This document shows positions 54,935 to 63,984 of a DNA stretch of 64,000 bases, in pieces. The stretch lies in NCBI GenBank assembly GCA_017455065.1, contig JAFTBU010000056.1:43741-107740 (forward strand). Reading direction: 5' to 3'. Position 1 is the stretch's first letter. The number at the start of each line of letters is the position of its first letter. The notes under the pieces were generated by a model. That model saw only the letters and a program-made list of their open reading frames with translations. It was not told the origin of the DNA and did not search any database. The DNA comes from Bacteroidales bacterium. GTDB lineage: Bacteria; Bacteroidota; Bacteroidia; Bacteroidales; UBA932. Made by a program: the position numbers and the translations under genes.

Positions 54935-55546
54935 TTAGAAGAAAATGGCAGCGGATGCCATGATTCCGGTGCACTTGCTCTCGCCTATGGTCTTGGTCAC
55001 ACCGCCGATAGAGATGTCGGAACCATAGATATTGCCGAGATTCCAGAAATACCTGACAGATACCTGGAGATGCTTGAGCACATCGACTCCGGCACCGAGA
55101 CCCACTCCGTACTCGAAGCGGCTCTTGATATTGTCCCAGTTGGTGTTCTGGGTCTTGCCGGCTTCGCTGATGTTGTTGATGGCGTAGCCGATGAAGGGCT
55201 CGGCGAAGACGAAGGGCTTGGCGACCGCGAGGTCTATACCCCACTGGATCTGCACGGGCACTTCGAGATATCCGGTCTTGTAGTCGATGTTGGCATCGGT
55301 GATGGTAGCGATGTTCGCGATTTCGGTACCCTTCATGTTGTAGATGATGGCGGGCTGGATGGAGAATCCCATCATGAGATCCTGGTGGTAAGCCACACCG
55401 ACATGGTACTGGTTGACGCTCTTCACCTCAGCCAGTGCCGTCTTGAGGTCGGACTGGGAAGAAGTGAGGCCGGCGATGATACCGACCTGTGCGGAAGCGC
55501 TCAGGGCGATGAAAGCCGCTGCAAGGGTAATGATGATTTTTTTCAT
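54935..55546 (-). CDS. Outer-membrane beta-barrel protein (PorT/OmpX-like family)
   Basis: 203 residues: signal peptide to ASAQ, then alternating-residue strands (VGIIAGLTSSQSD, GFSIQPAIIYNMKG, YLEVPVQIQWGI, EYGVGLGAGVDVL, LQVSVRYFWNLG) ending in AAIFF, the terminal aromatic expected for barrel assembly. Function unknown. It may head the run leading through LOG, prenyl synthase, holB, ricT and gldH to trmB. Confidence 0.85.
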   Translation of the reverse strand: MKKIIITLAAAFIALSASAQVGIIAGLTSSQSDLKTALAEVKSVNQYHVGVAYHQDLMMGFSIQPAIIYNMKGTEIANIATITDANIDYKTGYLEVPVQIQWGIDLAVAKPFVFAEPFIGYAINNISEAGKTQNTNWDNIKSRFEYGVGLGAGVDVLKHLQVSVRYFWNLGNIYGSDISIGGVTKTIGESKCTGIMASAAIFF

Positions 55547-55557
55547 ATTGCTTAATG

Positions 55558-55872
55558 TTAGATCAACGCATCGAGTTTGGCAGCGATGTCCTGCTTGGGG
55601 ACGACGCCTACGGTCCTGTCCACCAGCTTCCCGTCCTTGAAGAAAAGGAGGGTGGGGATGTTCCTGATACCGTACTGCATGGCGATTTCCTCGCAGTCAT
55701 CGACATTGCACTTAGCCACGACGGCCTTGCCTTCGTACTCCTTGGCAATGTCGTCGACTATGGGTGAGAGCATGCGGCAGGGGCCGCACCAGGTGGCCCA
55801 GAAGTCCACGAGGACGGGCTGGGATGAGGAAAGGATTTCCTCGACGTTGTTATTGGTTATTACTTTTTCCAT
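55558..55872 (-). CDS. trxA: Thioredoxin
   Basis: 104 residues from ATG 55872; the redox motif WCGPC is in FWATWCGPCRML, with the cis-proline in RNIPTLLFF. Cytoplasmic disulfide reductant. A TATATTTG element lies 4 bases ahead of the start, so it likely has its own leaderless transcript. No signal peptide; the longer upstream frame belongs to antisense of the neighbouring gene. Confidence 0.96.
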   Translation of the reverse strand: MEKVITNNNVEEILSSSQPVLVDFWATWCGPCRMLSPIVDDIAKEYEGKAVVAKCNVDDCEEIAMQYGIRNIPTLLFFKDGKLVDRTVGVVPKQDIAAKLDALI

Positions 55873-55876
55873 ATTA

Positions 55877-55884
55877 CAAATATA
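55877..55884 (-). promoter_or_regulatory. -7 element (TATATTTG) for thioredoxin
   Basis: TATATTTG read leftward, directly before the thioredoxin ATG. A TTG about 18 bases upstream may be the -33 element; it lies in the end of the P-II-like gene. Confidence 0.6.
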
Positions 55885-55888
55885 ACAA

Positions 55889-56182
55889 TTAAATCGTTTT
55901 CTCAACATTCCAGACGAACGCCCTGAGTCCCAGGTCGGCGGTGGCTTCGTCCTTTTCGCGCAGGCCCTTGAGGATGTCATCCACCAGGGAATCTTCCACC
56001 ACGGTCATCAGACCGACGTTCATCACAGGCCAGGCATGGTTGCCCAGATGGGGGTCTCCGTCCACGTGTCCGCGGCCTGAGATATCTTCCCAGCGGGTGA
56101 AACCTCTCTGTCCCATAGATTCAAGCATCTCGACGATCTCATCGCCGTATGCCTGGTTGTAAGCTATGAATATCGCTTTCAT
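55889..56182 (-). CDS. Small P-II-like/DUF3240-type protein
   Basis: 97 residues from ATG 56182, coupled by a 4-base overlap to the RND pump gene. The body resembles the P-II ferredoxin-like fold: KAIFIAYNQAYGDEIVEMLESMGQRGFTRWEDISGRG and VMTVVEDSLVDDILKGLRE. DUF3240-type proteins are often encoded beside metal or drug RND pumps and may sense or regulate them. The effector is unknown; no nucleotide-binding T-loop of classic P-II could be identified. Confidence 0.65.
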   Translation of the reverse strand: MKAIFIAYNQAYGDEIVEMLESMGQRGFTRWEDISGRGHVDGDPHLGNHAWPVMNVGLMTVVEDSLVDDILKGLREKDEATADLGLRAFVWNVEKTI

Positions 56183-59100
56183 TTCTTCTCCTGTTTTTTG
56201 TTGGCGGCCCTGCGCTCCTGCCTGGCGGCGAAGACGCAATAGACCGTAGGGATGAGCACCAGGGTGACGAGCGTGGAGATGGTCAGCCCCCATACCACGG
56301 TCATACCGAGCGAGCGCCACATTTCAGAGCCTTCACCCCTGCCCAGGGCCATGGGCAGCATACCGAGCACGGTGGTGAGGGTGGTCATGAGGATAGGCCT
56401 CAGACGGCTCTTTGCCGCAGTCACGGAAGCCTCGACCACATTCATGCCCCTTTCGCGGCAGAGTATGGTGTAGTCGATGAGCACGATACCGTTCTTCACG
56501 ACTATACCCAGCAGGATGATGATACCGATCATGGCCATGACGCCCAGGGCGGTATTGGTGGCCCAGAGTCCCAGGAACACTCCGACAAAGGCGAAGGGCA
56601 CCGAGAACATGATGACGAAAGGAGCCATGAAGGACTCGAACTGGGATGCCATCACCATATAGACGAGGATGATGATCAGGAGCATGAGCACCATGAGGTC
56701 GCGGAACATGTCCTGCTGGTCCTCGTAGTCACCGGATATCACGGTATTTATCTCGGAGGGCATGGAAGTGGCGTCGATGGCCGCCTGGGCCACTGCGACA
56801 GCATCGCTGAGGGCATATTTCTGAGCCACGGCACCGGTGATGGTGATGAGCCTCTGGCGGTTCTTGCGCTCGATGGTGGGAGGCACGCTGGTCTCCACTA
56901 TGGTGCCGAGCTCCTTGAGGCGCACCGGCTGGCCGGCGGCATTGTACAGCACTACATTCTCCATATCTTCGATGCTGGTGCGGTACTCGGGGCTATAGCG
57001 GACGCGGATGTTGTACTCCTCGCCGTCCTCACGGTAGAATGAGGCGATGGTGCCGCTCATGGCGGCGCTGAAGGCCGCACCGGCGGTAGTGGTGGTGAGG
57101 CCGTTGAGCGCGAGCTTGGTGCGGTCGAAGTCCACCTGGTATTCGGGGGTGTACTCGTCGCGGCTGAGCATCACGAAGGAGAATGCCGGATTGGCGGCCA
57201 TGATCTCCTGTATGCCCTGGGCCACTGCGTCGGTCTCCGCGAAGTCGTAGCCGTACACTTCGACGGCGACCCTCGAGGCACCGCCCATCATGCCGCCGCC
57301 TTCGGTCACATTGACCTTGCGGATCTCGGGATACTGGGCAACGATGCCGCGGACTACTTCCGCCACGTCGGCGGTGCTGCGCTTACGCGTGGACATGCTG
57401 CCGATGTTGATGTTGAAGGATATGATGTGCGTACCGTTGGACTGCATGTTGGCCAGGGTGTTGTCCGAGTCGGCCTGTCCGAAGGTGTAGTTGCAGATCT
57501 TGATCTCGGGCACGGCCTCGCTGATCTGGGCATAGACCCTCTCGGCCAGGTCGCGGGTCACATCCTGCGCCGTACCCATGGGCAGGGTGATGTTCACGCT
57601 GATACGGCCTTCGTCTCCGCGGGGGAAGAACTCGGTCTTGATCCTGGGCGCGAGCAGGACAATCACGGCCACGAAGATGCCGAATGCCCCGAAGATCACC
57701 TGACGGCGGTGCACCACGGCCCAGCCGATGATGCGGGAGTAGCCGCGGGATATCTTGTCCAGGAATTTGTTGATGCCTCCGAAGATGGCGAGGTACAGCT
57801 TTCCGGTCTTGGGCTTGTTCCTGAGGAATTTGGAGCAGAGCATGGGGACCAGGGTGAGGGCCGCTGTCGTGGACACGATCATGATGATGCTCACGATCCA
57901 TCCCAGCTGCTTGAACATGATGCCGGCCATACCCTTGACCATGGTCAGGGGAAGGAACACGCAGAGCATGGTGAGCGTGGATGCGATGACGGAGATACCC
58001 ACCTCGGAAGTGGCGTGCACGGCCGCCTCCTTGGGTTTCTCGCCCCTTTCGAGGTGAGTGGAAATGTTTTCCAGCACCACGATGGCGTCATCCACCACCA
58101 TACCTATGGCTATGGCCAATGCCGACATGGACACTATGTTCAGCGTATTGCCGGTGGCGAAGAGGTACACCAGGGAGGCCAGCAGGGCGATAGGGATGGA
58201 AAGGACGATGATGAAGGTCGCCCTCCACCTGCCGAGGAACACGAACACCACGAGCATGACCACCAGGAAGGTGATGAAAATGGTCTCGAGGAGGGTGTTG
58301 ATGGTGTTTATGATGGTCTCGGAGGAGTCGACGATGGTCGTAATCCGGATGTCCGAAGGCAGGGTCTTCTCGATGACGGAGAGCTGCTTCTTGACTTTGT
58401 TGATGACGTCCACGGTGTTGGCGCCGGTCTGCTTCTGGATGACGATGCGGGCCGAACGGGTGCCGTTGGTATAGGACTCCTGCTCCCTTTCCTCACGGCC
58501 GTCGTGGACCTTGGCCACATCCCTGAGATAGACCACCTGGCCGTTGTAATTGCCAAGGACGATGCCGAGCATGTCCGAAGGGTCGGTGAATTCTTTCTGG
58601 ATGCGGAGGGAATAGGTACCGGAGCCGATGTCGATGCTGCCGGAAGGGAGGTTCCTGTTTTCAGAGGCGATGATGCTGGCAATGGTCGAAACGGTGAGGC
58701 CGTAGGCCTGCAGCTTGGCGGGATCGCAATAGACCTGGATCTCCCTGGTGGGGGCGCCGCTGACGGACACCGTACCCACGCCGGGGACACGCGCCAGGTT
58801 GGTGGTGACTCGGTCGTCGAGTATCTTGTCCAGGCCTTCGAGGCTCTCCGTAGCGGTGGCCGAGAGCATCATGATGGGCATGTCGTCGGCGCTGAACTTG
58901 AAGATGGTGGGCTGGGAGGCTCCGTCCGGGAGCACCGAGCTCACCATGTCCAGCTTGTCGCGGACATTGTTGGTAGCTTCCTCGATGTCAGTGCCGTACT
59001 CGAACTCCAGGGTGAGCAGGGAGATGTTCTCCTTGGAGTTGGAAGTAAGGTTCTTGAGGTCCTCGACGCCGTTCAGGGCGTTCTCGAGGGTCTTGGTGAG

Positions 59101-59286
59101 GTTGTTCTCGATATCGGAAGCGTTGGCTCCCTGGTAGGAGGACATCACCATTATGACGTTGGCGTCGAATTCCGGGAACTGCGCGATGCTGGTGTTGATC
59201 AGAGAATACACGCCGAACACCATGCAGGCTATGAAAACCAGCGCGGTGGTTACCGGATTGTCGACGGCTTTCCTGTAGATACTCAT
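56179..59286 (-). CDS. RND efflux pump, inner-membrane permease (HAE-1/AcrB-like)
   Basis: 1035 residues, full length. N-terminal span, large periplasmic loop, TM2-6 block (about 335-490), second periplasmic loop, and TM8-12 near the end. The TM4 motif GMVVDDAIVVLENI carries the two Asp residues of proton relay. N-terminus SIYRKAVDNPVTTALVF is typical of Bacteroidetes hydrophobe pumps. It is third in the order TolC, adaptor, pump, P-II-like, and shares a base with the adaptor stop. Confidence 0.96.
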   Translation of the reverse strand: MSIYRKAVDNPVTTALVFIACMVFGVYSLINTSIAQFPEFDANVIMVMSSYQGANASDIENNLTKTLENALNGVEDLKNLTSNSKENISLLTLEFEYGTDIEEATNNVRDKLDMVSSVLPDGASQPTIFKFSADDMPIMMLSATATESLEGLDKILDDRVTTNLARVPGVGTVSVSGAPTREIQVYCDPAKLQAYGLTVSTIASIIASENRNLPSGSIDIGSGTYSLRIQKEFTDPSDMLGIVLGNYNGQVVYLRDVAKVHDGREEREQESYTNGTRSARIVIQKQTGANTVDVINKVKKQLSVIEKTLPSDIRITTIVDSSETIINTINTLLETIFITFLVVMLVVFVFLGRWRATFIIVLSIPIALLASLVYLFATGNTLNIVSMSALAIAIGMVVDDAIVVLENISTHLERGEKPKEAAVHATSEVGISVIASTLTMLCVFLPLTMVKGMAGIMFKQLGWIVSIIMIVSTTAALTLVPMLCSKFLRNKPKTGKLYLAIFGGINKFLDKISRGYSRIIGWAVVHRRQVIFGAFGIFVAVIVLLAPRIKTEFFPRGDEGRISVNITLPMGTAQDVTRDLAERVYAQISEAVPEIKICNYTFGQADSDNTLANMQSNGTHIISFNINIGSMSTRKRSTADVAEVVRGIVAQYPEIRKVNVTEGGGMMGGASRVAVEVYGYDFAETDAVAQGIQEIMAANPAFSFVMLSRDEYTPEYQVDFDRTKLALNGLTTTTAGAAFSAAMSGTIASFYREDGEEYNIRVRYSPEYRTSIEDMENVVLYNAAGQPVRLKELGTIVETSVPPTIERKNRQRLITITGAVAQKYALSDAVAVAQAAIDATSMPSEINTVISGDYEDQQDMFRDLMVLMLLIIILVYMVMASQFESFMAPFVIMFSVPFAFVGVFLGLWATNTALGVMAMIGIIILLGIVVKNGIVLIDYTILCRERGMNVVEASVTAAKSRLRPILMTTLTTVLGMLPMALGRGEGSEMWRSLGMTVVWGLTISTLVTLVLIPTVYCVFAARQERRAANKKQEKK

Positions 59287-60305
59287 CAGATGACCTCCAC
59301 TTTAACGCCGCTCCTCAGGGCGGTCTGTCCCTTTACCACTACGTTCTCTCCGGCTTCCACTCCGGAAAGTATCTCATATTCTCCGCCCATGTGGCGTCCG
59401 AGCTGCACGGCGCGCAGGGCCACGGTGCCGTCGTCCTTCAGGACATAGACCATCCTCTGGCCTGAGCCCTGCTGCTTGACAATGGCGGAGTCGGGGATCA
59501 CTATGCTGTACACAGTCTCGAAAATCACGGCGACCTTGGCGAACATGCCGGGGCGGAGGGCCCTGTCGCTGTTGGGCACTATCACCTCCACATTGACCGT
59601 ATGGGTGACGGGGTCGATGGTGGGATAGACTTTATTGACCTTGCCGGAGAAGTTCCTGCCGGGAAGGGCGTCCACGGTGATGTTCACCTCGTCGCCCTTG
59701 TGCACCTTGGCGTAGTCGGACTCGGACACGGCCACGAGGAGCTTGACGGGAGTAATCTGCTGCACGATGAAAATGGGGGAAGTCATGCCGTACATGTCTC
59801 CCCTGTCATAGTTGCGGGCGGTCACCACTCCGGCCACGGGGGCGCGCAGGACGGTGTTCTCCAGGAGATTGGAATACGAAGAGCGGGCCACCTTGACGGC
59901 GAGCTCAGCGGCTTCGAAATCCGACTTGGACACTCCTCCCTGGGCATACAGTTCCTTGAGGCGGGAAAGCTCGGTCTCGCTGTTGGCCAGGTTCAGGCTG
60001 GCCTGGTCGAGCTGGACCCTGTCCATCTCGGCGAGCACCTGTCCGGCCTTGACGAAATCACCCACATCCACGAGTATCCTCTGGATGCGGCCTCCCGTCT
60101 GGGGAGCGATGTTGTTGGTCACATTGGCCAGGACGGTGGATGAATAGACATCCCCGTGCTCGACCTTCTGGTGGGTTGCCGCCACCACGGAGACCTTGGG
60201 CGTGACCTGCTCGGGCACGGCGGCTGCCTGCTGCTGGGCGGTCTGGGAGTTTGTGCAAGCGCAGAGTGCTGCGATTGCGACGATGTATGCTAAAGACTTC
60301 TTCAT
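59286..60305 (-). CDS. RND efflux membrane-fusion (HlyD-type) adaptor lipoprotein
   Basis: 339 residues from ATG 60305 (MKKSLAYIVAIAALCAC); an ATG at 60317 would start inside the TolC stop region. Lipobox LCAC. Lipoyl-like half domains flank a coiled hairpin (LDQASLNLANSETELSRLKELYAQG), followed by beta-barrel (VKLLVAVSESDYAKVHKGDEVNI) and membrane-proximal domain. It bridges the pump and the TolC channel. Confidence 0.93.
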   Translation of the reverse strand: MKKSLAYIVAIAALCACTNSQTAQQQAAAVPEQVTPKVSVVAATHQKVEHGDVYSSTVLANVTNNIAPQTGGRIQRILVDVGDFVKAGQVLAEMDRVQLDQASLNLANSETELSRLKELYAQGGVSKSDFEAAELAVKVARSSYSNLLENTVLRAPVAGVVTARNYDRGDMYGMTSPIFIVQQITPVKLLVAVSESDYAKVHKGDEVNITVDALPGRNFSGKVNKVYPTIDPVTHTVNVEVIVPNSDRALRPGMFAKVAVIFETVYSIVIPDSAIVKQQGSGQRMVYVLKDDGTVALRAVQLGRHMGGEYEILSGVEAGENVVVKGQTALRSGVKVEVI

Positions 60306-60313
60306 ATTTCTGA

Positions 60314-61729
60314 TCATTGATTTTCGTAATCCACGCCGAGGAGCTGCTCAAGGCTGGCCTTGGCAGTCACGAAACTGTAAATGGCCTGGGTCTCGCTGAG
60401 ACGGGCCTGGGTGAGGGCGAGCTGGGCGGAATTGAGGTCCGTCAGGGTGCTGCGTCCCACATTGTATGCCTTGGCCGCGATGTCGTAGGCCTTCCGGGCC
60501 GATTCGACGGCGGACCTGGCGGATGTCAGGCTGTTCATGGCAGTCTCCATGGTCATCAGCTGCTGGCGTATCCCTATCCTGAGCTGACGCTCGGCTTCCT
60601 GCCTCTGGAGATCCAGCTGGTTGGCCTGGACCTGTGCCTGCTTGATAGCATGGAACCTCTTGCCTCCGGCGAAGATGGGGATGGACAACGTAAGTCCCAC
60701 GAAGGAATAAGGGGACCAGTTGTACTCCCTGAAATCGTAGTTGTTGGCCATGGCATTGACATTAAAGGAGAATGCCAGGGCGAGGGAAGGCACGGTGGAG
60801 AGTTTCTGCAGTTTCACCGCATTGGCGAGCTCTTCGGCCTGGATGGCCAGCTGGCGCATGCTGGAGTTGGCGGATATGTCGGGGTCGTCGTGACGGTGAA
60901 TGTCGTAGAACATATGGGTGGTGTAGTCCTGGAGCGATCCGGCGATATCCAGGTCCAGGTCGAGGTCCACACCCATCACGGCCTTGAGCTGCCAGAGGGC
61001 GAGGGCCACGGAATTGCGGGAATCGTAGAGATTGGGGATGGCGTTGGCGACATTGGTCTTGGCACGCACATAGTCGAGCTCGGAGACCTTGTCCACATTG
61101 CGCATCATCTCCACCTGCTTGAGATTTTCGCAGGCGTTCTCATAGACCTGGCGGTACACGTCGAAAGCTTCCTTGGCCATCAAGACCCCGTAATAGGCGG
61201 TCTTGACCTGGGTGATCATGTTCAGGCGGGACTCCCTGGCCTTTTCCACGGCCAGTTCCACATCCTGCCCGCTGATGGCCAGGCTCTTCCAGAGCTGGGC
61301 GTTGACGATGGGCATGGAGGCGCTGAGGCCGGCCGACCAGGTGTTGAGACGGCCTACTTCGATGCCGCCGCCCGTGTCAGACTTCCCCGAAGAGGAAGAA
61401 GAGGAAGAAGGGGCTGGGGTGGTGGAGGAAGACGAATCTCCGCTACCGGGGAGCTTGAATGCCCCCATGTCAAAATCCATGTACATGACCTGCCTCTTGA
61501 TGGTCCTCTGATACGAGGCGGAACCGTCTATCTGGGGGAACAGGGACGCATAGGTGCCGCGTTTGGCATACTGCGTCCTGGCGATCTCCTGATCTGCCAC
61601 TTTGACAGAGATGTTCTCGCTGAGCGCGATCTCTATCGCCTGTTCAAGTGTGATGACGGTTGGTTGCGGAATGGTGTCCGGCTGAGCAATAGGGGCCGCC
61701 ACGGCCACAAGGCTCAATAATCCTATCAT
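60314..61729 (-). CDS. TolC-family outer-membrane efflux protein
   Basis: 471 residues, two structural repeats with long helices (LEQAIEIALSENISVKVADQEIART; ARSAVESARKAYDIAAKAYNVG) and strands between. A low-complexity Ser-rich segment (SSSSTTPAPSSSS) lies at about residues 98-118 in an extracellular loop. The signal peptide is short (GLLSLVAVAAPIAQ). First gene of the efflux operon, divergent from lgt. Confidence 0.92.
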   Translation of the reverse strand: MIGLLSLVAVAAPIAQPDTIPQPTVITLEQAIEIALSENISVKVADQEIARTQYAKRGTYASLFPQIDGSASYQRTIKRQVMYMDFDMGAFKLPGSGDSSSSTTPAPSSSSSSSGKSDTGGGIEVGRLNTWSAGLSASMPIVNAQLWKSLAISGQDVELAVEKARESRLNMITQVKTAYYGVLMAKEAFDVYRQVYENACENLKQVEMMRNVDKVSELDYVRAKTNVANAIPNLYDSRNSVALALWQLKAVMGVDLDLDLDIAGSLQDYTTHMFYDIHRHDDPDISANSSMRQLAIQAEELANAVKLQKLSTVPSLALAFSFNVNAMANNYDFREYNWSPYSFVGLTLSIPIFAGGKRFHAIKQAQVQANQLDLQRQEAERQLRIGIRQQLMTMETAMNSLTSARSAVESARKAYDIAAKAYNVGRSTLTDLNSAQLALTQARLSETQAIYSFVTAKASLEQLLGVDYENQ

Positions 61730-61809
61730 TTCAGTTGAATTGCTTTAAAAAATATACTTCTTAACCTGGCTAAAAACTGCAAAAAATATACCCTGTGGGA
61801 ATTGCGACG

Positions 61810-61817
61810 CAAATTTA
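61810..61817 (-). promoter_or_regulatory. -7 element (TAAATTTG) for efflux operon
   Basis: TAAATTTG read leftward, about 80 bases ahead of the tolC-like ATG. It is one base away from the rightward lgt element, so the two promoters must overlap physically. Confidence 0.45.
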
Positions 61818-61818
61818 G

Positions 61819-61826
61819 TACATTTG
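61819..61826 (+). promoter_or_regulatory. -7 element (TACATTTG) for lgt
   Basis: TACATTTG, 16 bases before the lgt ATG, with a TTG at 61802-61804. Confidence 0.55.
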
Positions 61827-61842
61827 CATGATATAATGTAAT

Positions 61843-62724
61843 ATGCACGATTTGATTTTCATACATTGGAACGCTGATCCGGTCATTTTCCACATCGGCT
61901 CCCTGGGGATACGGTGGTATTCCCTCATGTTCATCATAGGTTTCACCCTGGGCTGGTACCTCTTCAAATGGTTCTTCACCCGGGAGAAACTGCCCACATC
62001 CCTGCTCGACCCCCTGCTGATGACGCTCATCGTCGCCACCATCGTGGGTGCCAGGCTCGGCCACTGCCTGTTCTACCAGCCCGACTATTACCTGGGCTCA
62101 TGGCAGGGCTTCCTGGAGATTTTCCAGCCCTGGAAGGGAGGCCTCGCCAGCCACGGCGGAGCCATCGCACTGCTTTTGGCAATGTGGTGGTACTCAGCTA
62201 AATACGGGCGAAAGAATGATTTCGACTTCCTCTGGATAATGGACCGTCTGGTCATAGCGGTGGCCTTCGTGGGCTGCCTCATCCGCCTGGGCAACCTGTT
62301 CAACTCCGAGATCTACGGAGATGTCACCACCCTCCCCTGGGGCTTCATCTTCGAGCGCAACGGAGAGACCGAGCCCAAGCACCCCACCCAGATCTATGAG
62401 GCCCTCTCCTACCTCATTCTCGGCTTCATCCTCCTGGGCATCTACAAATTCCGCCTGGACAAGACCTGGAGAGGCACTTTCTTCGGCCTCTTCCTCATAG
62501 GCTGCTTCGGCATGCGCTTCCTCATCGAGTTCATCAAGGAGCCCCAGGTAGGCTTCGAGGAGACCATGGCCCTCAACATGGGACAGCTCCTTTCCCTGCC
62601 CTTCGTCATCGCTGGCATAGCCCTGCTCATCTACGCCTGGAAAAAGAAAATACCGGCCCGGGTTGTGCACCCTGAGCCGGCTAAGAAAGAGCCGACGCAT
62701 TTCGCAAGAAGCGCCGGCAAATAA
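61843..62724 (+). CDS. lgt: Prolipoprotein diacylglyceryl transferase
   Basis: 293 residues, integral membrane enzyme that attaches diacylglycerol to lipobox Cys, needed for the many lipoproteins in this window. Motifs: SLGIRWYSLMFIIGFTLGW (first span), WKGGLASHGGAI, the family signature GCLIRLGNLFNSEIYG with the essential Arg, and HPTQIYEAL. A C-terminal cytoplasmic tail follows the last span. Its last 70 bases also appear to carry the terminator of the convergent pgk gene. Confidence 0.96.
   Translation: MHDLIFIHWNADPVIFHIGSLGIRWYSLMFIIGFTLGWYLFKWFFTREKLPTSLLDPLLMTLIVATIVGARLGHCLFYQPDYYLGSWQGFLEIFQPWKGGLASHGGAIALLLAMWWYSAKYGRKNDFDFLWIMDRLVIAVAFVGCLIRLGNLFNSEIYGDVTTLPWGFIFERNGETEPKHPTQIYEALSYLILGFILLGIYKFRLDKTWRGTFFGLFLIGCFGMRFLIEFIKEPQVGFEETMALNMGQLLSLPFVIAGIALLIYAWKKKIPARVVHPEPAKKEPTHFARSAGK
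62653..62680 (-). terminator. Likely pgk terminator inside the lgt 3' end
   Basis: CCGGC (62653-62657) with GCCGG (62676-62680) and inner GGGT (62660-62663) with ACCC (62669-62672). On the minus strand the stem is followed by a T-rich stretch (62640-62651). It lies 51 bases past the pgk stop and within lgt coding sequence. Confidence 0.55.
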
Positions 62725-62730
62725 TCTGTC

Positions 62731-63984
62731 TTACTCGCGGATAGCTGCGATACCGGGAAGCTCCTTGCCCTCGATAGCCTCGAGCATGGCGCCGCCGCCG
62801 GTGGATACGTAGCTCACCTTGTCAGCATAACCCATCTGGGTCACAGCAGCCACCGAGTCGCCGCCACCGACGAGGGTGTAGGCGCCGTTCTTGGTAGCCT
62901 CGGCGAGGAATTCGGCGATCTGGAGGGTACCCTTGGCGAAATTGGGGAGCTCGAAGACTCCGACGGGGCCGTTCCAGAGTATGGTCTTGGAAGCGAGGAT
63001 GATCTTCTTCCAGTTCTCGATGGACTTGGGACCTGCATCCATGCCCTCCCATCCGTCAGGGATGTTATTGGTGGGGGCTATCTGGCGGGGAGTATCATTG
63101 CTGAATTCCTGTCCGCACACGGTCTCGACGGAAAGTGAGAGGTTCACTCCGCGCTCCTTGGCCTTGGCCAGGATCTCGAGAGCTGCGGGGATGAGGTCGT
63201 CCTCATGGAGGGACTCACCGATCTTGCCGCCCTGGGCCTTGATGAAGGTGTAGCCCATGCCGCCGCCGATGATGAGGTTGTCCACCTTGCCGACGAGGTT
63301 TTCGAGCACTGCGAGCTTGGAAGAGACCTTGGAGCCGCCGATGATGGCGGTAAGGGGCCTCTGGGCATTCTTGAGCACATTGTCGATAGCCTTGATCTCG
63401 CCTTCCATCAGGTAGCCGAACATCTTGTCATCGGGGAAGTACTTGGCGATGAGGGCGGTGCTGGCATGTGCGCGGTGAGCGGTGCCGAAAGCATCGTTGA
63501 TATAGCAGTCAGCGTAGGAAGCGAGCTTCTTGACGAACTCCTTCTGGCTTTCCTTCACAGCGGCCTTTGCAGCCTTCTTCTCCTCGTCGGAAGCATCCTC
63601 AGCGAGTCCGCGGGGTTTGCCTTCCTCCTCGGCATAGAAACGGAGATTCTCGAGCAGGAGAGCCTGTCCGGGCTTGAGAGCGGCGACTTCAGCGTCAGCC
63701 TTCTGGCAGTCAGCGGCAAATGCCACGGGCACTCCGAGGCACTTCGAGACATGGTCCACGATGTGCTTGAGGGAGAATTTGGCATCTACGCCCTTGGGTC
63801 TTCCGAGATGGGACATGATGATGAGGGAACCGCCTCCGGCCAGGACCTTCTTGAGGGTGGGCATGGCTGCACGGATACGGGTGTCATCCGTGATCTCGAA
63901 TTTCTCATTTAGAGGGACGTTGAAATCCACTCTGACGATGGCTTTCTTGCCAGCGAAATCATAATTGTCGATGTGCTTTTGCAT
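62731..63984 (-). CDS. pgk: Phosphoglycerate kinase
   Basis: 417 residues; forms ATP in glycolysis by transfer from 1,3-bisphosphoglycerate. N-terminal substrate motif [21 protein letters not shown] and HLGRPKG, the hinge region with [15 protein letters not shown], and C-terminal nucleotide loop [14 protein letters not shown] with [13 protein letters not shown]. Full length with ATG at 63984. It is convergent with lgt, with 6 bases between the two stops. Confidence 0.98.
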   Translation of the reverse strand: MQKHIDNYDFAGKKAIVRVDFNVPLNEKFEITDDTRIRAAMPTLKKVLAGGGSLIIMSHLGRPKGVDAKFSLKHIVDHVSKCLGVPVAFAADCQKADAEVAALKPGQALLLENLRFYAEEEGKPRGLAEDASDEEKKAAKAAVKESQKEFVKKLASYADCYINDAFGTAHRAHASTALIAKYFPDDKMFGYLMEGEIKAIDNVLKNAQRPLTAIIGGSKVSSKLAVLENLVGKVDNLIIGGGMGYTFIKAQGGKIGESLHEDDLIPAALEILAKAKERGVNLSLSVETVCGQEFSNDTPRQIAPTNNIPDGWEGMDAGPKSIENWKKIILASKTILWNGPVGVFELPNFAKGTLQIAEFLAEATKNGAYTLVGGGDSVAAVTQMGYADKVSYVSTGGGAMLEAIEGKELPGIAAIRE

